Source: Nitrospirota bacterium
GTDB lineage: Bacteria; Nitrospinota_A; UBA7883; JACRGQ01
DNA length: 34,169 nucleotides
NCBI GenBank assembly: GCA_024275955.1
Contig: JAJRYD010000014.1
Coordinates: forward strand, 1-34,169
Direction: 5' to 3'
Shown here one piece after another: positions 25,736 through 34,120 of the stretch. The notes under the pieces were generated by a model. It searched no databases. It saw nothing but the letters and a program-made list of their open reading frames with translations, and was not told where the DNA came from. Each line of letters opens with the position of its first letter. Position 1 is the first letter of the stretch. A program made the translations under genes and the position numbers.

Positions 25736-27208
25736 ATGTCGCATGCTGAGTTAACCGTTAATGGTTTGTTTAGAAAACTAGCCGGCTCAGTATTCACATA
25801 TGGTACAGGGATGATGCTTACCAATGCTGTCGGCATTATTTTGTTGCCTGTATTTCTTCGCTACCTTTCACCGGCGGAGTATGGTGTATGGGCTTTAACA
25901 AGAATAATACCGCCGTTTATTGGTTCTATTTTGTCGCTAGACCTGTCAGGCGCAGTTTTACGGCTATATTATGATTGGAAAAAAGAAGGGAAAGAAAAAG
26001 AATCTCTCTTTACCGTTTGGATGTTTACACTTTTATGGGGCGGCATCATCACTGCTATCTTTGCCATATTTGGCGAGATGGTTTTCTCGCTTATATTCAA
26101 TCAGGTAAAATTTTACCCACTCATAAGATTGACGATAATCGCAGAAGGAATCAACCTTACGTCACTACTGGCGCTAAAACTACTTCGGATTAGAGACGAG
26201 GCGAAACTGTACGTCGTGTTAAATTTTCTTCAGGTTCTTTGCACGTTGTCGTCCATTATCTTTTTTGTGGCTTATATCGGTTCTGGTGTTGAGGGCGCTC
26301 TTTACGGTGTTCTTTATGCTAACGCATCTATGTTTTTAGTATTTTCTGCCGTTATGGCTAAAAACTGCAAAATAGGGATAGAGATAAAGGGGCTTAAGGA
26401 GGCTCTCTGGTATTCTGTTCCACTTGTTCCTGGTAACATCGTAAACAACGTCTTCAATGTTCTTGACCGGTTCTTTCTCGATAAGGTCTTGCCGGCGTCA
26501 CAGATAGGTATCTATTCAGTCGCGAGGACAATTGCCAACATCCTTATGATGCTGGTGTCGGCATTTCAGCTTGCTTTAATGCCATTTTTTATTAAAGTAG
26601 CATCGGAAAGAGACGATTTCAAAGTTGTGATCAGTAAAGTCTTTACCGGTTTATTTGCGATTTTTACATTTCTTACCTATACAGTCGCTGTCTTCGCCCC
26701 CGAGGTGGTTTTGGTGCTGGGGAAGGACGAATACTATGAATCCTTCAAATACGTTCCCCCTCTTTCATTCGCTTTTATGCTTGGATCTTTTGCCTTTTTG
26801 CCAGAGACGCAGGTTTTGCTTGCTAAAAAGACGATGTATTCAAGCTTTGTTTACAGCGTTAAGTTTGTTCTTTTCGCGCTTCTTGGAATCGTTCTGATTT
26901 GGCAGATGGGGATAGACGGAGTGATACTAACCTATATTCTCACCAACCTGGCGGCCTTGTTCATATATTTGAGGTTGGGGCAAAAGTTTTATCCTTTGGA
27001 CCTGAGAATTGGGGAATTGTTATTTTTTATAGCTATCGCGGCACTTTTCTGGTTTGGGGCAATGACACTTTTCCCACCTGTTCCGCTTTTAAGCGGAACC
27101 ACGATCTTCTTAAAAGGACTATTGTCAACCGCACTGCTAGGCGTGATAGTATTTCTTTATGTTTATTGGGACAACTTTTTGTGCTCTGATAAAAGTGCGA
27201 AAGTCTGA
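25736..27208 (+). CDS. wzx: Wzx-type polysaccharide flippase
   Basis: The product (490 aa) is a polytopic MATE/MOP-superfamily protein that flips the undecaprenyl-linked repeat unit to the periplasmic side. FTYGTGMMLTNAVGIILLPV opens it, with RYLSPAEYGVWALTR next, the usual Wzx start. About 12-14 hydrophobic spans cover the length, and a central VPGNIVNNVFNVLDRFFL is typical of the group. The ATG follows the previous stop directly. Near its 3' end the coding sequence holds a perfect 9-bp inverted repeat (27080-27099). Its presence means the glycan is built on a lipid carrier in the cytoplasm by a Wzx/Wzy-type route. Confidence 0.88.
   Translation: MSHAELTVNGLFRKLAGSVFTYGTGMMLTNAVGIILLPVFLRYLSPAEYGVWALTRIIPPFIGSILSLDLSGAVLRLYYDWKKEGKEKESLFTVWMFTLLWGGIITAIFAIFGEMVFSLIFNQVKFYPLIRLTIIAEGINLTSLLALKLLRIRDEAKLYVVLNFLQVLCTLSSIIFFVAYIGSGVEGALYGVLYANASMFLVFSAVMAKNCKIGIEIKGLKEALWYSVPLVPGNIVNNVFNVLDRFFLDKVLPASQIGIYSVARTIANILMMLVSAFQLALMPFFIKVASERDDFKVVISKVFTGLFAIFTFLTYTVAVFAPEVVLVLGKDEYYESFKYVPPLSFAFMLGSFAFLPETQVLLAKKTMYSSFVYSVKFVLFALLGIVLIWQMGIDGVILTYILTNLAALFIYLRLGQKFYPLDLRIGELLFFIAIAALFWFGAMTLFPPVPLLSGTTIFLKGLLSTALLGVIVFLYVYWDNFLCSDKSAKV
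27080..27099. repeat. Perfect inverted repeat inside the wzx 3' end
   Basis: GTTCCGCTTTTAAGCGGAAC is fully self-complementary, with 9-base arms and a 2-base centre. It lies in coding sequence about 110 bp before the wzx stop, and is not followed by a T run. It could fold in the mRNA or be a chance palindrome. It is not a convincing terminator, because the operon appears to continue. Confidence 0.6.
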
Positions 27209-27239
27209 CTTGGAATATAGGTATTATAGGAGAGTTTGA

Positions 27240-27944
27240 TTGCAAGAGAATAATAAAGAGATATTGACCATCATTACGGCAAGGGGTGGTTCTAAGGGTG
27301 TACCAAGAAAAAATATTAAAGAGCTTTATGGGAAGCCTCTTGTTTCGTATGCCATAGAGGCGTCACTTAATTCCAAGCTCTCTACCAGGACAATGGTATC
27401 TACAGAAGATGAGGAGATTAGCGAAGTGGCAAAGAGCCTAGGTGCCGAGGTTCCATTTCTACGACCCCAAAGCCTGGCAGAGGACAACATACATTCGGTT
27501 TTTGCCATAATTGACGCTGTTGAAAAGCTACGAGAGATAGAAGGGTACTCTCCTGCTGGTGTTATTATGCTGTTGCCAACAGCGCCTTTTACAACGTCAA
27601 AACATCTTGATGCCTCTATAGAACTATTTTTTAGAAATAACAGAGAGAATGTAATGAGTGTGATGCCTTTTGGCAAGCCTGTTACAGGCATCAGGATTAT
27701 AGAGGATGGACTTTTGATACCATTAATAAAGACAGATAATTATAACCTGCTTCGCCAGCAGTGTAATTACTATTATGTAAATGCCGCAATTTACATAGCG
27801 TCGCCTGAAAACTTAACTAAAGATAGAACCTATCATGCTGGCAGAATACACCCGTATATGATGACTCAGCACGAATCTGTAGATATAAATACACAGATTG
27901 ATTTTGATTATGCAGAATTTCTAATGGCCAAGGAGTATAAATAA
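27240..27944 (+). CDS. neuA: NeuA-type acylneuraminate (CMP-nonulosonate) cytidylyltransferase
   Basis: The product (234 aa) transfers CMP from CTP to a nonulosonic acid. The signature IITARGGSKGVPRKNIKELY is near the N-terminus, with GKPLVSYAIEASL next. VSTEDEEISEVAKSLGAEVP, FLRPQSLAED and LLPTAPFTTSKHLDASIEL follow the family. NAAIYI and the C-terminal DIDYAEFLMA-like Asp motif (here IDFDYAEFLMAKE) complete it. The start is a TTG with GGAGAG 6 bases upstream. It precedes the second radical SAM gene by 1 bp and shares a module with the KdsC-type phosphatase and the short NeuB, suggesting a KDN-like or related acid. A degraded second NeuA is at 33792. Confidence 0.9.
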   Translation: MQENNKEILTIITARGGSKGVPRKNIKELYGKPLVSYAIEASLNSKLSTRTMVSTEDEEISEVAKSLGAEVPFLRPQSLAEDNIHSVFAIIDAVEKLREIEGYSPAGVIMLLPTAPFTTSKHLDASIELFFRNNRENVMSVMPFGKPVTGIRIIEDGLLIPLIKTDNYNLLRQQCNYYYVNAAIYIASPENLTKDRTYHAGRIHPYMMTQHESVDINTQIDFDYAEFLMAKEYK

Positions 27945-27945
27945 T

Positions 27946-29421
27946 ATGTCAGCTAATATTATGTTTATTAATCCTGTTTCATCAAGAAACCAATTTACTG
28001 GTGAGGATAACTATTTTCCTACTGGCATACTGTCGCTTGCCACGGTGCTGAATAGAAGGGGCGACAGTGTCAGAATTCGTGATGTTAATAATGATTTTTT
28101 TAACTCCCAAGAGGTCAATCATGAAATCATCGAGGATTACATTGATAAAAATATAATACCTGATGCGGTGGAATTTAATCCGGACATAATAGGGCTTGGC
28201 TGTATTTTTTCTGGTGCATTTCCCTATTTGCTACTTATTTCCAAAAAAATGAAGAGTTTGTTTCCTCAGGCATCGATAGTCATAGGTGGAATGCATCCAA
28301 CGATTTTTGCAAAAACGATAATAGAAAGGTACGACTGGATAGATTACGTTGTTGTGGGTGAAGGTGAAATTTCTTTCCCTCAATTGGTTGATTACATAAA
28401 AGATGCTAAGGGAGATTTGGCAAAGATAGATGGTCTTGCGTACAGGGGTGCGGGTGAAGTTAGGCTTAATGAAAAATCTCAGTTTTATGACAAATTGGAT
28501 GAGCTTCCAGCTCCTGATTATAGTTTACTAAATGTTGATGAGTATAAAATGGACACTTCCAAGTGGTATAATCCTCTCAACATCCCAGTTGGCCAACCGT
28601 TTCCTATACTCAGTAGCAGGAGCTGCCCGCTGAGATGTACCTTTTGTAGCATGTGGCTTGCTCATGGCCCAACAATCAGATATCGCTCACCTAAATTGGT
28701 GCTTGACGAGATGGAGCATGTTTACAATAAATATGGCACTCGGTATTTTCAGTTCATGGATGATAACCTTACCTTTGATAAGGGCAGGACGCTTGCCATA
28801 TGTAATGGAATAAAAGACAGGGGAATGAAAATTCAGTTTGATACACCCAATGGTGTTGCTATTAATAAGCTGGACCAGGAGATCATAGATGCAATGGTTA
28901 ACGCAGGAATGATACGAATAAGCATAGCTATTGAAAGCGGTTCTGAATATATCCGTAACAAGGTGATGAGAAAGGGCCTTCGCGATCATAAGATATACGA
29001 GGTAGTGAATGCCTGCATGAAGCACCACCATCTCTATGTAAACGGGTTTTTTATAATAGGTATGCCTGAAGAAACGCATGAGACCCTTGAAGAGACATAT
29101 AAGATGATAGAGGAGTTACCGCTAGATAAGTACGCACTCAGCTATGCGACGCCATTTCCAGGTACGTTTCTTTTTAACTATTGTGCGGAGCATAATCTTC
29201 TTCCCTTTCCAAAAGAAAAGTATGTGGACCTTGATAATCTACAAGCACGAGTTGATTATCCACACTTTATACCGCACGCTCTGGAGGGAGAGGATCTTGT
29301 TAAATTTCGTGAAAGAGCCTATGCCATTGGTGAAAGAAGAAGGGCAGAATCAAAAGTTCCTGGAAATCATCCACTGAGGTTTAATATGTCGGAACCGATT
29401 ATCTTGGCTAGCGGTGAGTAA
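27946..29421 (+). CDS. B12-binding-domain radical SAM enzyme (B)
   Basis: The product (491 aa) has an N-terminal cobalamin-binding-type domain. FPTGILSLATVLNRRGDSV and VIGGMHPTIFAKTI are in the usual places, and YVVVGEGEISFPQLVDYI ends the region. The radical SAM core has C227, C231 and C234 in SCPLRCTFCSMW. FMDDNLTFD and RISIAIESGSEYIRNKVMR are later barrel strands. No DxHxxG motif is seen. It starts 1 bp after neuA and ends overlapping the KdsC-type gene region, so it is embedded in the nonulosonate module. Its job is probably a radical modification of this sugar or its precursor. That is inferred only from context. Sequence resemblance to radical SAM A (20151) is in architecture only. Confidence 0.85.
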   Translation: MSANIMFINPVSSRNQFTGEDNYFPTGILSLATVLNRRGDSVRIRDVNNDFFNSQEVNHEIIEDYIDKNIIPDAVEFNPDIIGLGCIFSGAFPYLLLISKKMKSLFPQASIVIGGMHPTIFAKTIIERYDWIDYVVVGEGEISFPQLVDYIKDAKGDLAKIDGLAYRGAGEVRLNEKSQFYDKLDELPAPDYSLLNVDEYKMDTSKWYNPLNIPVGQPFPILSSRSCPLRCTFCSMWLAHGPTIRYRSPKLVLDEMEHVYNKYGTRYFQFMDDNLTFDKGRTLAICNGIKDRGMKIQFDTPNGVAINKLDQEIIDAMVNAGMIRISIAIESGSEYIRNKVMRKGLRDHKIYEVVNACMKHHHLYVNGFFIIGMPEETHETLEETYKMIEELPLDKYALSYATPFPGTFLFNYCAEHNLLPFPKEKYVDLDNLQARVDYPHFIPHALEGEDLVKFRERAYAIGERRRAESKVPGNHPLRFNMSEPIILASGE

Positions 29422-29422
29422 A

Positions 29423-29911
29423 ATGCAAGGCAATAAATTACTGGATAATGATTCTATTCACCTTCTTGTTTATGACTTTGACGGTGTGATGACCGATAAT
29501 CGGGTGCTTGTTAGCGAGGATGGTAAAGAGGCGGTAGTAGTGAATAGGGGGGATGGTCTTGGTGTGTCGTATCTCAAAAAGGCAGGTTTCAAGCAAATAA
29601 TTATATCTACAGAGGAAAATCCTGTTGTTGTAGCCAGAGCTAAAAAACTCAAAATACAGGTTATCTACGGAGTTAAGGACAAGAAAAAGCGATTGGCTGA
29701 ATATTGCAATGAGCAGAATATTGATCTTAAGTCGGTTCTTTACATTGGGAACGATTTGAATGACTACGAAGTAATGAAATCAGTTGGGATAAGGGTTGCC
29801 CCGTCGGATGCCCATAGCCAAATCCTTGAAATAGCTGATATTACGACAAAAGCCAAGGGTGGTTATGGTGTGATACGAGAGTTGGTTGATATTCTGGGAG
29901 TTGTTTGGTAG
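29423..29911 (+). CDS. KdsC-type HAD phosphatase
   Basis: The product (about 162 aa) is a capless C0-type HAD phosphatase. D18 and D20 in LLVYDFDGVMTDN are the nucleophile and general acid/base. NRGDGLGVSYLKKAGFKQII and STEENPVVVARAKKL follow KdsC, and IGNDLNDYEVMKSVG holds the metal-binding Asp residues. The ATG at 29423 is chosen because GGTGAG lies just upstream and it sits 1 bp past the previous stop. An in-frame GTG at 29414 is possible. KdsC removes the phosphate of KDO-8-phosphate. Next to neuA and a neuB it more likely dephosphorylates a nonulosonate 9-phosphate, such as KDN-9-phosphate. Confidence 0.87.
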   Translation: MQGNKLLDNDSIHLLVYDFDGVMTDNRVLVSEDGKEAVVVNRGDGLGVSYLKKAGFKQIIISTEENPVVVARAKKLKIQVIYGVKDKKKRLAEYCNEQNIDLKSVLYIGNDLNDYEVMKSVGIRVAPSDAHSQILEIADITTKAKGGYGVIRELVDILGVVW

Positions 29912-30013
29912 GCTCTACTTGCTTTGCTTGTCTACAGCGAAATGCTGTTGATCGGTCGTTCATCGTATCATTTTTGTGCATATGGGGGCGTTAACAATTT
30001 TAGGAGAGTATAG

Positions 30014-30877
30014 ATGCTGACAGAGACTAAAGAACCTTACATTATTGCTGAAATAGGCATAAACCATAATGGGGATATGGAAATAGCTAAAAAGCTGATT
30101 GATATTGCTGTATTTACCGGCTGTAACGCCGCAAAATTTCAGAAAAGAACACTGGAAGTTGTTTATTCCAAAGAAGAGCTTGATAAGGAAAGAGAAAGCC
30201 CATGGGGTACCACCAATAGAGAACAGAAAGCGGGGCTGGAATTCAGCATAGGGCAGTACGACGAGATAAATGCTTACTGTCAGGAGAAGGGAATAGACTT
30301 CATGTTTTCGGCATGGGATATTGAAAGCCAAAAGAAGATGGCCAAGTATAACTGCAAGTACAACAAGGTGGCATCTGCAATGATGACTCATTACGACCTA
30401 GTTGAAGAGATAGCTAAAGAAGGAAAGCATACATTCGTCTCAACCGGTATGACCAAGTACGACGAAGTCGATAAAGCTGTCGAGATATTTAAAAAACACA
30501 ACTGTCCAATAACGCTCCTGCACACCATTTCCACATATCCATGCACTGATGAAGAGTGCAACATCAAGGCTATGATTGCGTTAAAAGAGCGTTACAATCT
30601 TCCTGTTGGTTACTCCGGTCACGAAACCGGCATCCTGCCTACCATTATTGCCGTTGTTCTGGGCGCAACCGTTGTCGAAAGGCACATTACCCTCAATAGA
30701 GCCATGTATGGGTCTGATCAGGCGGCATCTCTGGAGCTTAAGGGGCTTGACTACATAACCAAATACTCCAAATCCATTCACGCTATAATTGGGAACGGAG
30801 AGAAATCTATATCTGATGGTGAGCAAGGGGTGGCAAAGAAACTTCGCTATTTCGTTCGGCATTCACACGATAAGTAA
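30014..30877 (+). CDS. neuB: Short NeuB-family nonulosonate (9-phosphate) synthase
   Basis: The product (287 aa) condenses phosphoenolpyruvate with a sugar or sugar phosphate. YIIAEIGINHNGDMEIAKKL opens the TIM barrel, with CNAAKFQKRT next. FSAWDIESQKKM, STGMTKYDEVDKAVEI, LLHTISTYPC and GYSGHETGILPTI follow, and VVERHITLNRAMYGSDQAAS completes the active site. It stops where the SAF domain would begin. The SAF domain normally helps close the active site of the partner subunit. The gene sits beside a KdsC-type phosphatase, so the acceptor may be mannose-6-phosphate or an amino-sugar 6-phosphate. AGGAGAG lies 5 bases before the ATG. The 102 bp before it hold no clear terminator. Confidence 0.9.
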   Translation: MLTETKEPYIIAEIGINHNGDMEIAKKLIDIAVFTGCNAAKFQKRTLEVVYSKEELDKERESPWGTTNREQKAGLEFSIGQYDEINAYCQEKGIDFMFSAWDIESQKKMAKYNCKYNKVASAMMTHYDLVEEIAKEGKHTFVSTGMTKYDEVDKAVEIFKKHNCPITLLHTISTYPCTDEECNIKAMIALKERYNLPVGYSGHETGILPTIIAVVLGATVVERHITLNRAMYGSDQAASLELKGLDYITKYSKSIHAIIGNGEKSISDGEQGVAKKLRYFVRHSHDK

Positions 30878-30888
30878 GGTTTGACTGA

Positions 30889-31707
30889 GTGAGCTTTAAT
30901 GACGTAAATCCTTATAAAAGGAGTCCGCTTGGTAGTGTGGTTTTTAGCAAGAAAAGGTTCAGGCTAAGCGATTTCTTTGACTCAGAGAAGTATTTCTTCT
31001 CGGGAGATATAATGTCTAACTGCAAGACTGTATTAGACGTTGGATGTTCTTCCGGTGGCCTTGGGGCCGCCTTAAAGGAAGCGTTTGGTAGCTCGGTGCA
31101 ATATACCGGAATAGACGTAGATCAACGTGCCATAGGTTTTGGTTTGGAACACTATAAGAATATTAAACTTATCAGTGGTGTATTCCCTGATGATCTTGAC
31201 GACAAAAAATACGACATGGTTACTGTGTTCAATCTTTTTGAGCAGATTCCAGAGTGGAAGCCTTTTCTGTCTACCCTGGTTGCACATTCCAACCGCTACC
31301 TAAACATTGGGATGGTTTTAAGGTTGAACGGTTTAACAGTTATTGATAAAGATAGCTCATACGGGTATTACTACGATTCCGGTTTAAGGGTTTATAAGAT
31401 AGTTCATAATATTTACGAGATTGTAAATTACTGCTGTCTGGAAGAGTTAAACGTAAAAAAAATATCATTTTATGGATATACGGTTGACCGTTCATGGAAT
31501 CAGGCATCCGATTTCAGGCCACTTCCACAAAGAGAGCAGATTAGGGGCAACCTCCTTTTAGAATTGCATGACAGTGAGACGACTGTTAAAAGATATGGAG
31601 GGTTTTCACAAAACGAGCTAACTGAAAATGTTACAGAGGGTATAGAGCTTGTCGAAGGTAAACCGGAAGTGAACCTAATCATTAATGGTGAGGAGTACGA
31701 CCTTTAA
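30889..31707 (+). CDS. Class I SAM-dependent methyltransferase (second)
   Basis: The product (272 aa) has the Rossmann methyltransferase core. KTVLDVGCSSGGLGAAL is motif I at about 45-62, with GIDVDQRAIG next, and YDMVTVFNLFEQIPEW is the post-II region. The C-terminal 80 residues are beta-like and charged, with no recognised motif. The start is a GTG at 30889 with AAGG about 9 bases before it, chosen since coding begins there after the neuB stop. It sits between the short NeuB and the SPASM radical SAM gene and so probably decorates the same sugar. The acceptor is unknown. Confidence 0.8.
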   Translation: MSFNDVNPYKRSPLGSVVFSKKRFRLSDFFDSEKYFFSGDIMSNCKTVLDVGCSSGGLGAALKEAFGSSVQYTGIDVDQRAIGFGLEHYKNIKLISGVFPDDLDDKKYDMVTVFNLFEQIPEWKPFLSTLVAHSNRYLNIGMVLRLNGLTVIDKDSSYGYYYDSGLRVYKIVHNIYEIVNYCCLEELNVKKISFYGYTVDRSWNQASDFRPLPQREQIRGNLLLELHDSETTVKRYGGFSQNELTENVTEGIELVEGKPEVNLIINGEEYDL

Positions 31708-31731
31708 CAGATTAGAGATTGCCTTAATATT

Positions 31732-32823
31732 ATGAAAGTAGAATTTCTAACTCATAAAAATATCTCTGAAGATCTCGTTCTGGAAACTCTTATCGCAAGT
31801 GAAAAAACGATTCTGCTTGAAGGAGACAGGGAGATTTTGAGTGGGCTTCTAAAGGAATTTAAAAGAAAAGGCAAAGCTATGTTAAATTCCCAAGAGGTTA
31901 GGTATCTTTTGCTTCACCATAGATCGACTTGGGCGGATTACCTTATTTACCGATGGAAGTTCACCAATTATTGCGAAAAAAAGATTGTATCTGCTTTTCC
32001 TTTGTACTTACTTATCGAGCCTACATCCATATGCAATGTCCGTTGCGTTATGTGCTTTCAAACGGATAAAACCTTCTCCTCAGATAAAAAATATATGGGG
32101 ATGATGGACTTGGACCTTTTCAAAAAGATAATAGATGAGGCCGAGGAAGGTGGAACCAAGGCTATAACTTTGGCATCAAGGGGTGAGCCTATCTTGCACC
32201 CTAAGATTAAGGAAATGCTTGCTTATTGCAAAGGGAAATTCCTTGAGCTGAAACTGAACACGAATGGTACCAGGCTGGATAATGACCTGATCCACGCTAT
32301 CCTTAAAGCGAATGTTGATATTTTGGTTTTTTCGATAGATTCATATATCGCGTCTGAGTATGAAAATATTAGAAAGAAAAGCAGTTTTGATACGATTGTT
32401 CAAAATATCAGAAATTTTAAAGAGATCAGGGATGTGGAATATCCAAACTCTAAATGCGTAACACGCGTAAGCTGTGTGCGGATGAATGATGACCTTAATT
32501 ACGATAAGTTTGCGGAATTTTGGGCCGAACTGGTGGATGACGTCGGCATCATAGAATGCAATGAACGATCGGATACATACAATAATAAGCTAAATGAAAA
32601 GCTTGGCGACCCGTGTCTCCTCCTCTGGAACCGCATGTATCTTTGGTACGACGGAGTATGTAATCCCTGTGATATTGACTACAAGAGCTATCTGGCTTTA
32701 GGAAATGTTAATGACCAATCTATTCGGGATCTTTGGCATGGCGAGAAATATAATGAAATGAGAAAAGTACACCTAGCAATGAACAGAAACTCGCTTGAAC
32801 CGTGTGATCGTTGTTTCATATGA
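31732..32823 (+). CDS. Radical SAM enzyme with SPASM-type C-terminal domain
   Basis: The product (363 aa) has an N-terminal part of about 90 residues with no motif I recognise. A radical SAM core follows, with C101, C105 and C108 in SICNVRCVMCF. LASRGEPILHPKI and LELKLNTNGTRL are typical of the core strands. The C-terminal domain has CLLLWNRMYLWYDGVCNPCD, the LALGNV piece, a Trp-rich RDLWHGEKYNEMRKVH and the ending PCDRCFI. This is the SPASM layout that binds additional Fe-S clusters. SPASM proteins often modify peptides, but relatives act on sugars and alcohols, for example the dehydrogenase BtrN (twitch domain). In this operon a sugar substrate is likelier. The stop overlaps the next ATG (ATGA). 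Confidence 0.82.
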   Translation: MKVEFLTHKNISEDLVLETLIASEKTILLEGDREILSGLLKEFKRKGKAMLNSQEVRYLLLHHRSTWADYLIYRWKFTNYCEKKIVSAFPLYLLIEPTSICNVRCVMCFQTDKTFSSDKKYMGMMDLDLFKKIIDEAEEGGTKAITLASRGEPILHPKIKEMLAYCKGKFLELKLNTNGTRLDNDLIHAILKANVDILVFSIDSYIASEYENIRKKSSFDTIVQNIRNFKEIRDVEYPNSKCVTRVSCVRMNDDLNYDKFAEFWAELVDDVGIIECNERSDTYNNKLNEKLGDPCLLLWNRMYLWYDGVCNPCDIDYKSYLALGNVNDQSIRDLWHGEKYNEMRKVHLAMNRNSLEPCDRCFI

Positions 32824-33788
32824 AAATAAAGATAGGGGTAATCGGATATAAAAATCATGCCCTTAGAATAATTGATCTTATAAATGAAAGGGAAGATGCC
32901 GAGGTAGCCCAGATTTACCATCCGGAAAAAAAGATCAATAACAGCTTAGGCACCAACTCTATAGAGGATCTGTTCGGTTGTGGTGCTGTAATCATTTCCA
33001 GCCCGAACCAGACACACTTTTCCTATATACAAAAGTTACTAAAAGAGTACAGTGGATACATTTTTTGTGAAAAACCGCCGGTATCCACAATGGAAGAGAT
33101 TAACTTTCTTCTAAAGTTAACGGAAGAAGAAAGATCTAGAATTTATTTTAATTTTAATTTCAGGTATTCTTATTTCGGGGATTTGCTTAAAAGTGGCCTT
33201 GTGAAAAAGCACCTAGGTGAAATCCTTAACATTAATATCATAAGCTCGGACGGGCTTGCGTTTAAGGAAGGATATTCTAGTTCGTGGCGTGCCGATGGAG
33301 CCACGAATAAGCATTCTATAACAGAGACAGTAGGTGTGCATTACATAGATATTTTAAGGTTTGTCTTTGGTAGTATTGAAAACTATTGCTATGCCCCTGC
33401 AATTATGGCAAAAACAGGTACGGCATATGATAGTAGCACCATTTCTTTCACTTTCAAAAGTGGGATGACAGCGACAATTTTTATCTCTTATGCTGCGCCG
33501 TTAATAAACCGCATAATGATGGCTGGGGTAAACGGATATCTTGTTCTCGACGAAGAGGGGTTAGAGCTGTTTGGACCAAGAGATTCCTATACAGATAAAG
33601 GTTTTTTCAAAAAGCCTCCATCTATTCTGAAGGAGACTGTAGATAAGAGCAAGGATTACGAAGAATCGCTTGCCAAATCGATTGAAGTTTTTATAGATTT
33701 TGTAAGGAATCGCAAACCGATAGATACGCGATATTTTGAGGCAAGCATGGATACGAATAAACTTCTGTTAGAAATTACCGCAAGCTAA
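32820..33788 (+). CDS. Gfo/Idh/MocA-family oxidoreductase (B)
   Basis: The product (about 322 aa) has an N-terminal NAD(P) domain starting IGVIGYKNHALRIIDLINER, in which the usual Gly-x-Gly is loosely kept. AVIISSPNQTHFSYI and the active-site FCEKPPVSTMEE follow. ETVGVHYIDILRFVFGSIE carries the conserved His, and the C-terminal half is the mixed-sheet substrate domain. The ATG at 32820 overlaps the SPASM gene stop (ATGA) and is preferred to an in-frame TTG at 32811. It is the second oxidoreductase of this family coupled to a radical SAM gene in this operon. Probable role: oxidation or reduction of the same sugar as the SPASM enzyme. Not proven. Confidence 0.82.
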   Translation: MKIKIGVIGYKNHALRIIDLINEREDAEVAQIYHPEKKINNSLGTNSIEDLFGCGAVIISSPNQTHFSYIQKLLKEYSGYIFCEKPPVSTMEEINFLLKLTEEERSRIYFNFNFRYSYFGDLLKSGLVKKHLGEILNINIISSDGLAFKEGYSSSWRADGATNKHSITETVGVHYIDILRFVFGSIENYCYAPAIMAKTGTAYDSSTISFTFKSGMTATIFISYAAPLINRIMMAGVNGYLVLDEEGLELFGPRDSYTDKGFFKKPPSILKETVDKSKDYEESLAKSIEVFIDFVRNRKPIDTRYFEASMDTNKLLLEITAS

Positions 33789-33791
33789 CCG

Positions 33792-33921
33792 GTGAAAACG
33801 ATAGCATTGACCTGCGCCAGAGGCGGATTAAAAGGCCTTCAGGGTAAGAACCTGCTTGATTTGTGCAGTTAAACCCTTACTTGCCAGAACGGTGAGAGAG
33901 GCGCTGACCTTTCCCCAATAA
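33792..33921 (+). pseudogene. Decayed second NeuA-type cytidylyltransferase (N-terminal fragment)
   Basis: From a GTG 3 bases after the oxidoreductase stop, the frame reads KTIALTCARGG, then LKGLQGKNLLDLC, then a stop at 33870. One frame on it continues KPLLARTVREALTFP and stops at 33919-33921. Together these match the first ~40 residues of acylneuraminate cytidylyltransferases (ARGGSKGLPGKN followed by GKPLIA). The Ser-Lys-Gly and Pro of the signature are altered, and there is a frameshift. No further homology is seen before the mobile element, so the rest was lost. It was presumably the last gene of the nonulosonate module and is now redundant with neuA at 27240. Confidence 0.78.
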
Positions 33922-33980
33922 AGTAGGCGGTTTTTTATGTGACCGTCACGCTACCTTTGCAACTTTACCGGTTGTTCAGC

Positions 33981-34020
33981 GTCAACTATAATTCCCGCTT
34001 GGCGACAATCATAATTCCCG
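33981..34020. repeat. Two 17-bp direct repeats near the IS end
   Basis: GTCAACTATAATTCCCG at 33981-33997 and GACAATCATAATTCCCG at 34004-34020 share 14 of 17 bases and an exact ATAATTCCCG core, spaced 23 bases start to start. About two helical turns apart, they fit protein-binding repeats at the end of a transposable element. Confidence 0.6.
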
Positions 34021-34120
34021 TTTCTAATTGGAAATTGTCCTAAAGTTAGTTGAAATTAAGGTATGACCTCACCTGCTAAGATATGTTTGAGAAAGAACAA
34101 AAAATAGCAAGGAGGTCAAC

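Noticed and set aside
29912-30013. Possible internal terminator or promoter before the short neuB
   Set aside because: I see no stem followed by a T run and no clear -35/-10 pair in these 102 bases.
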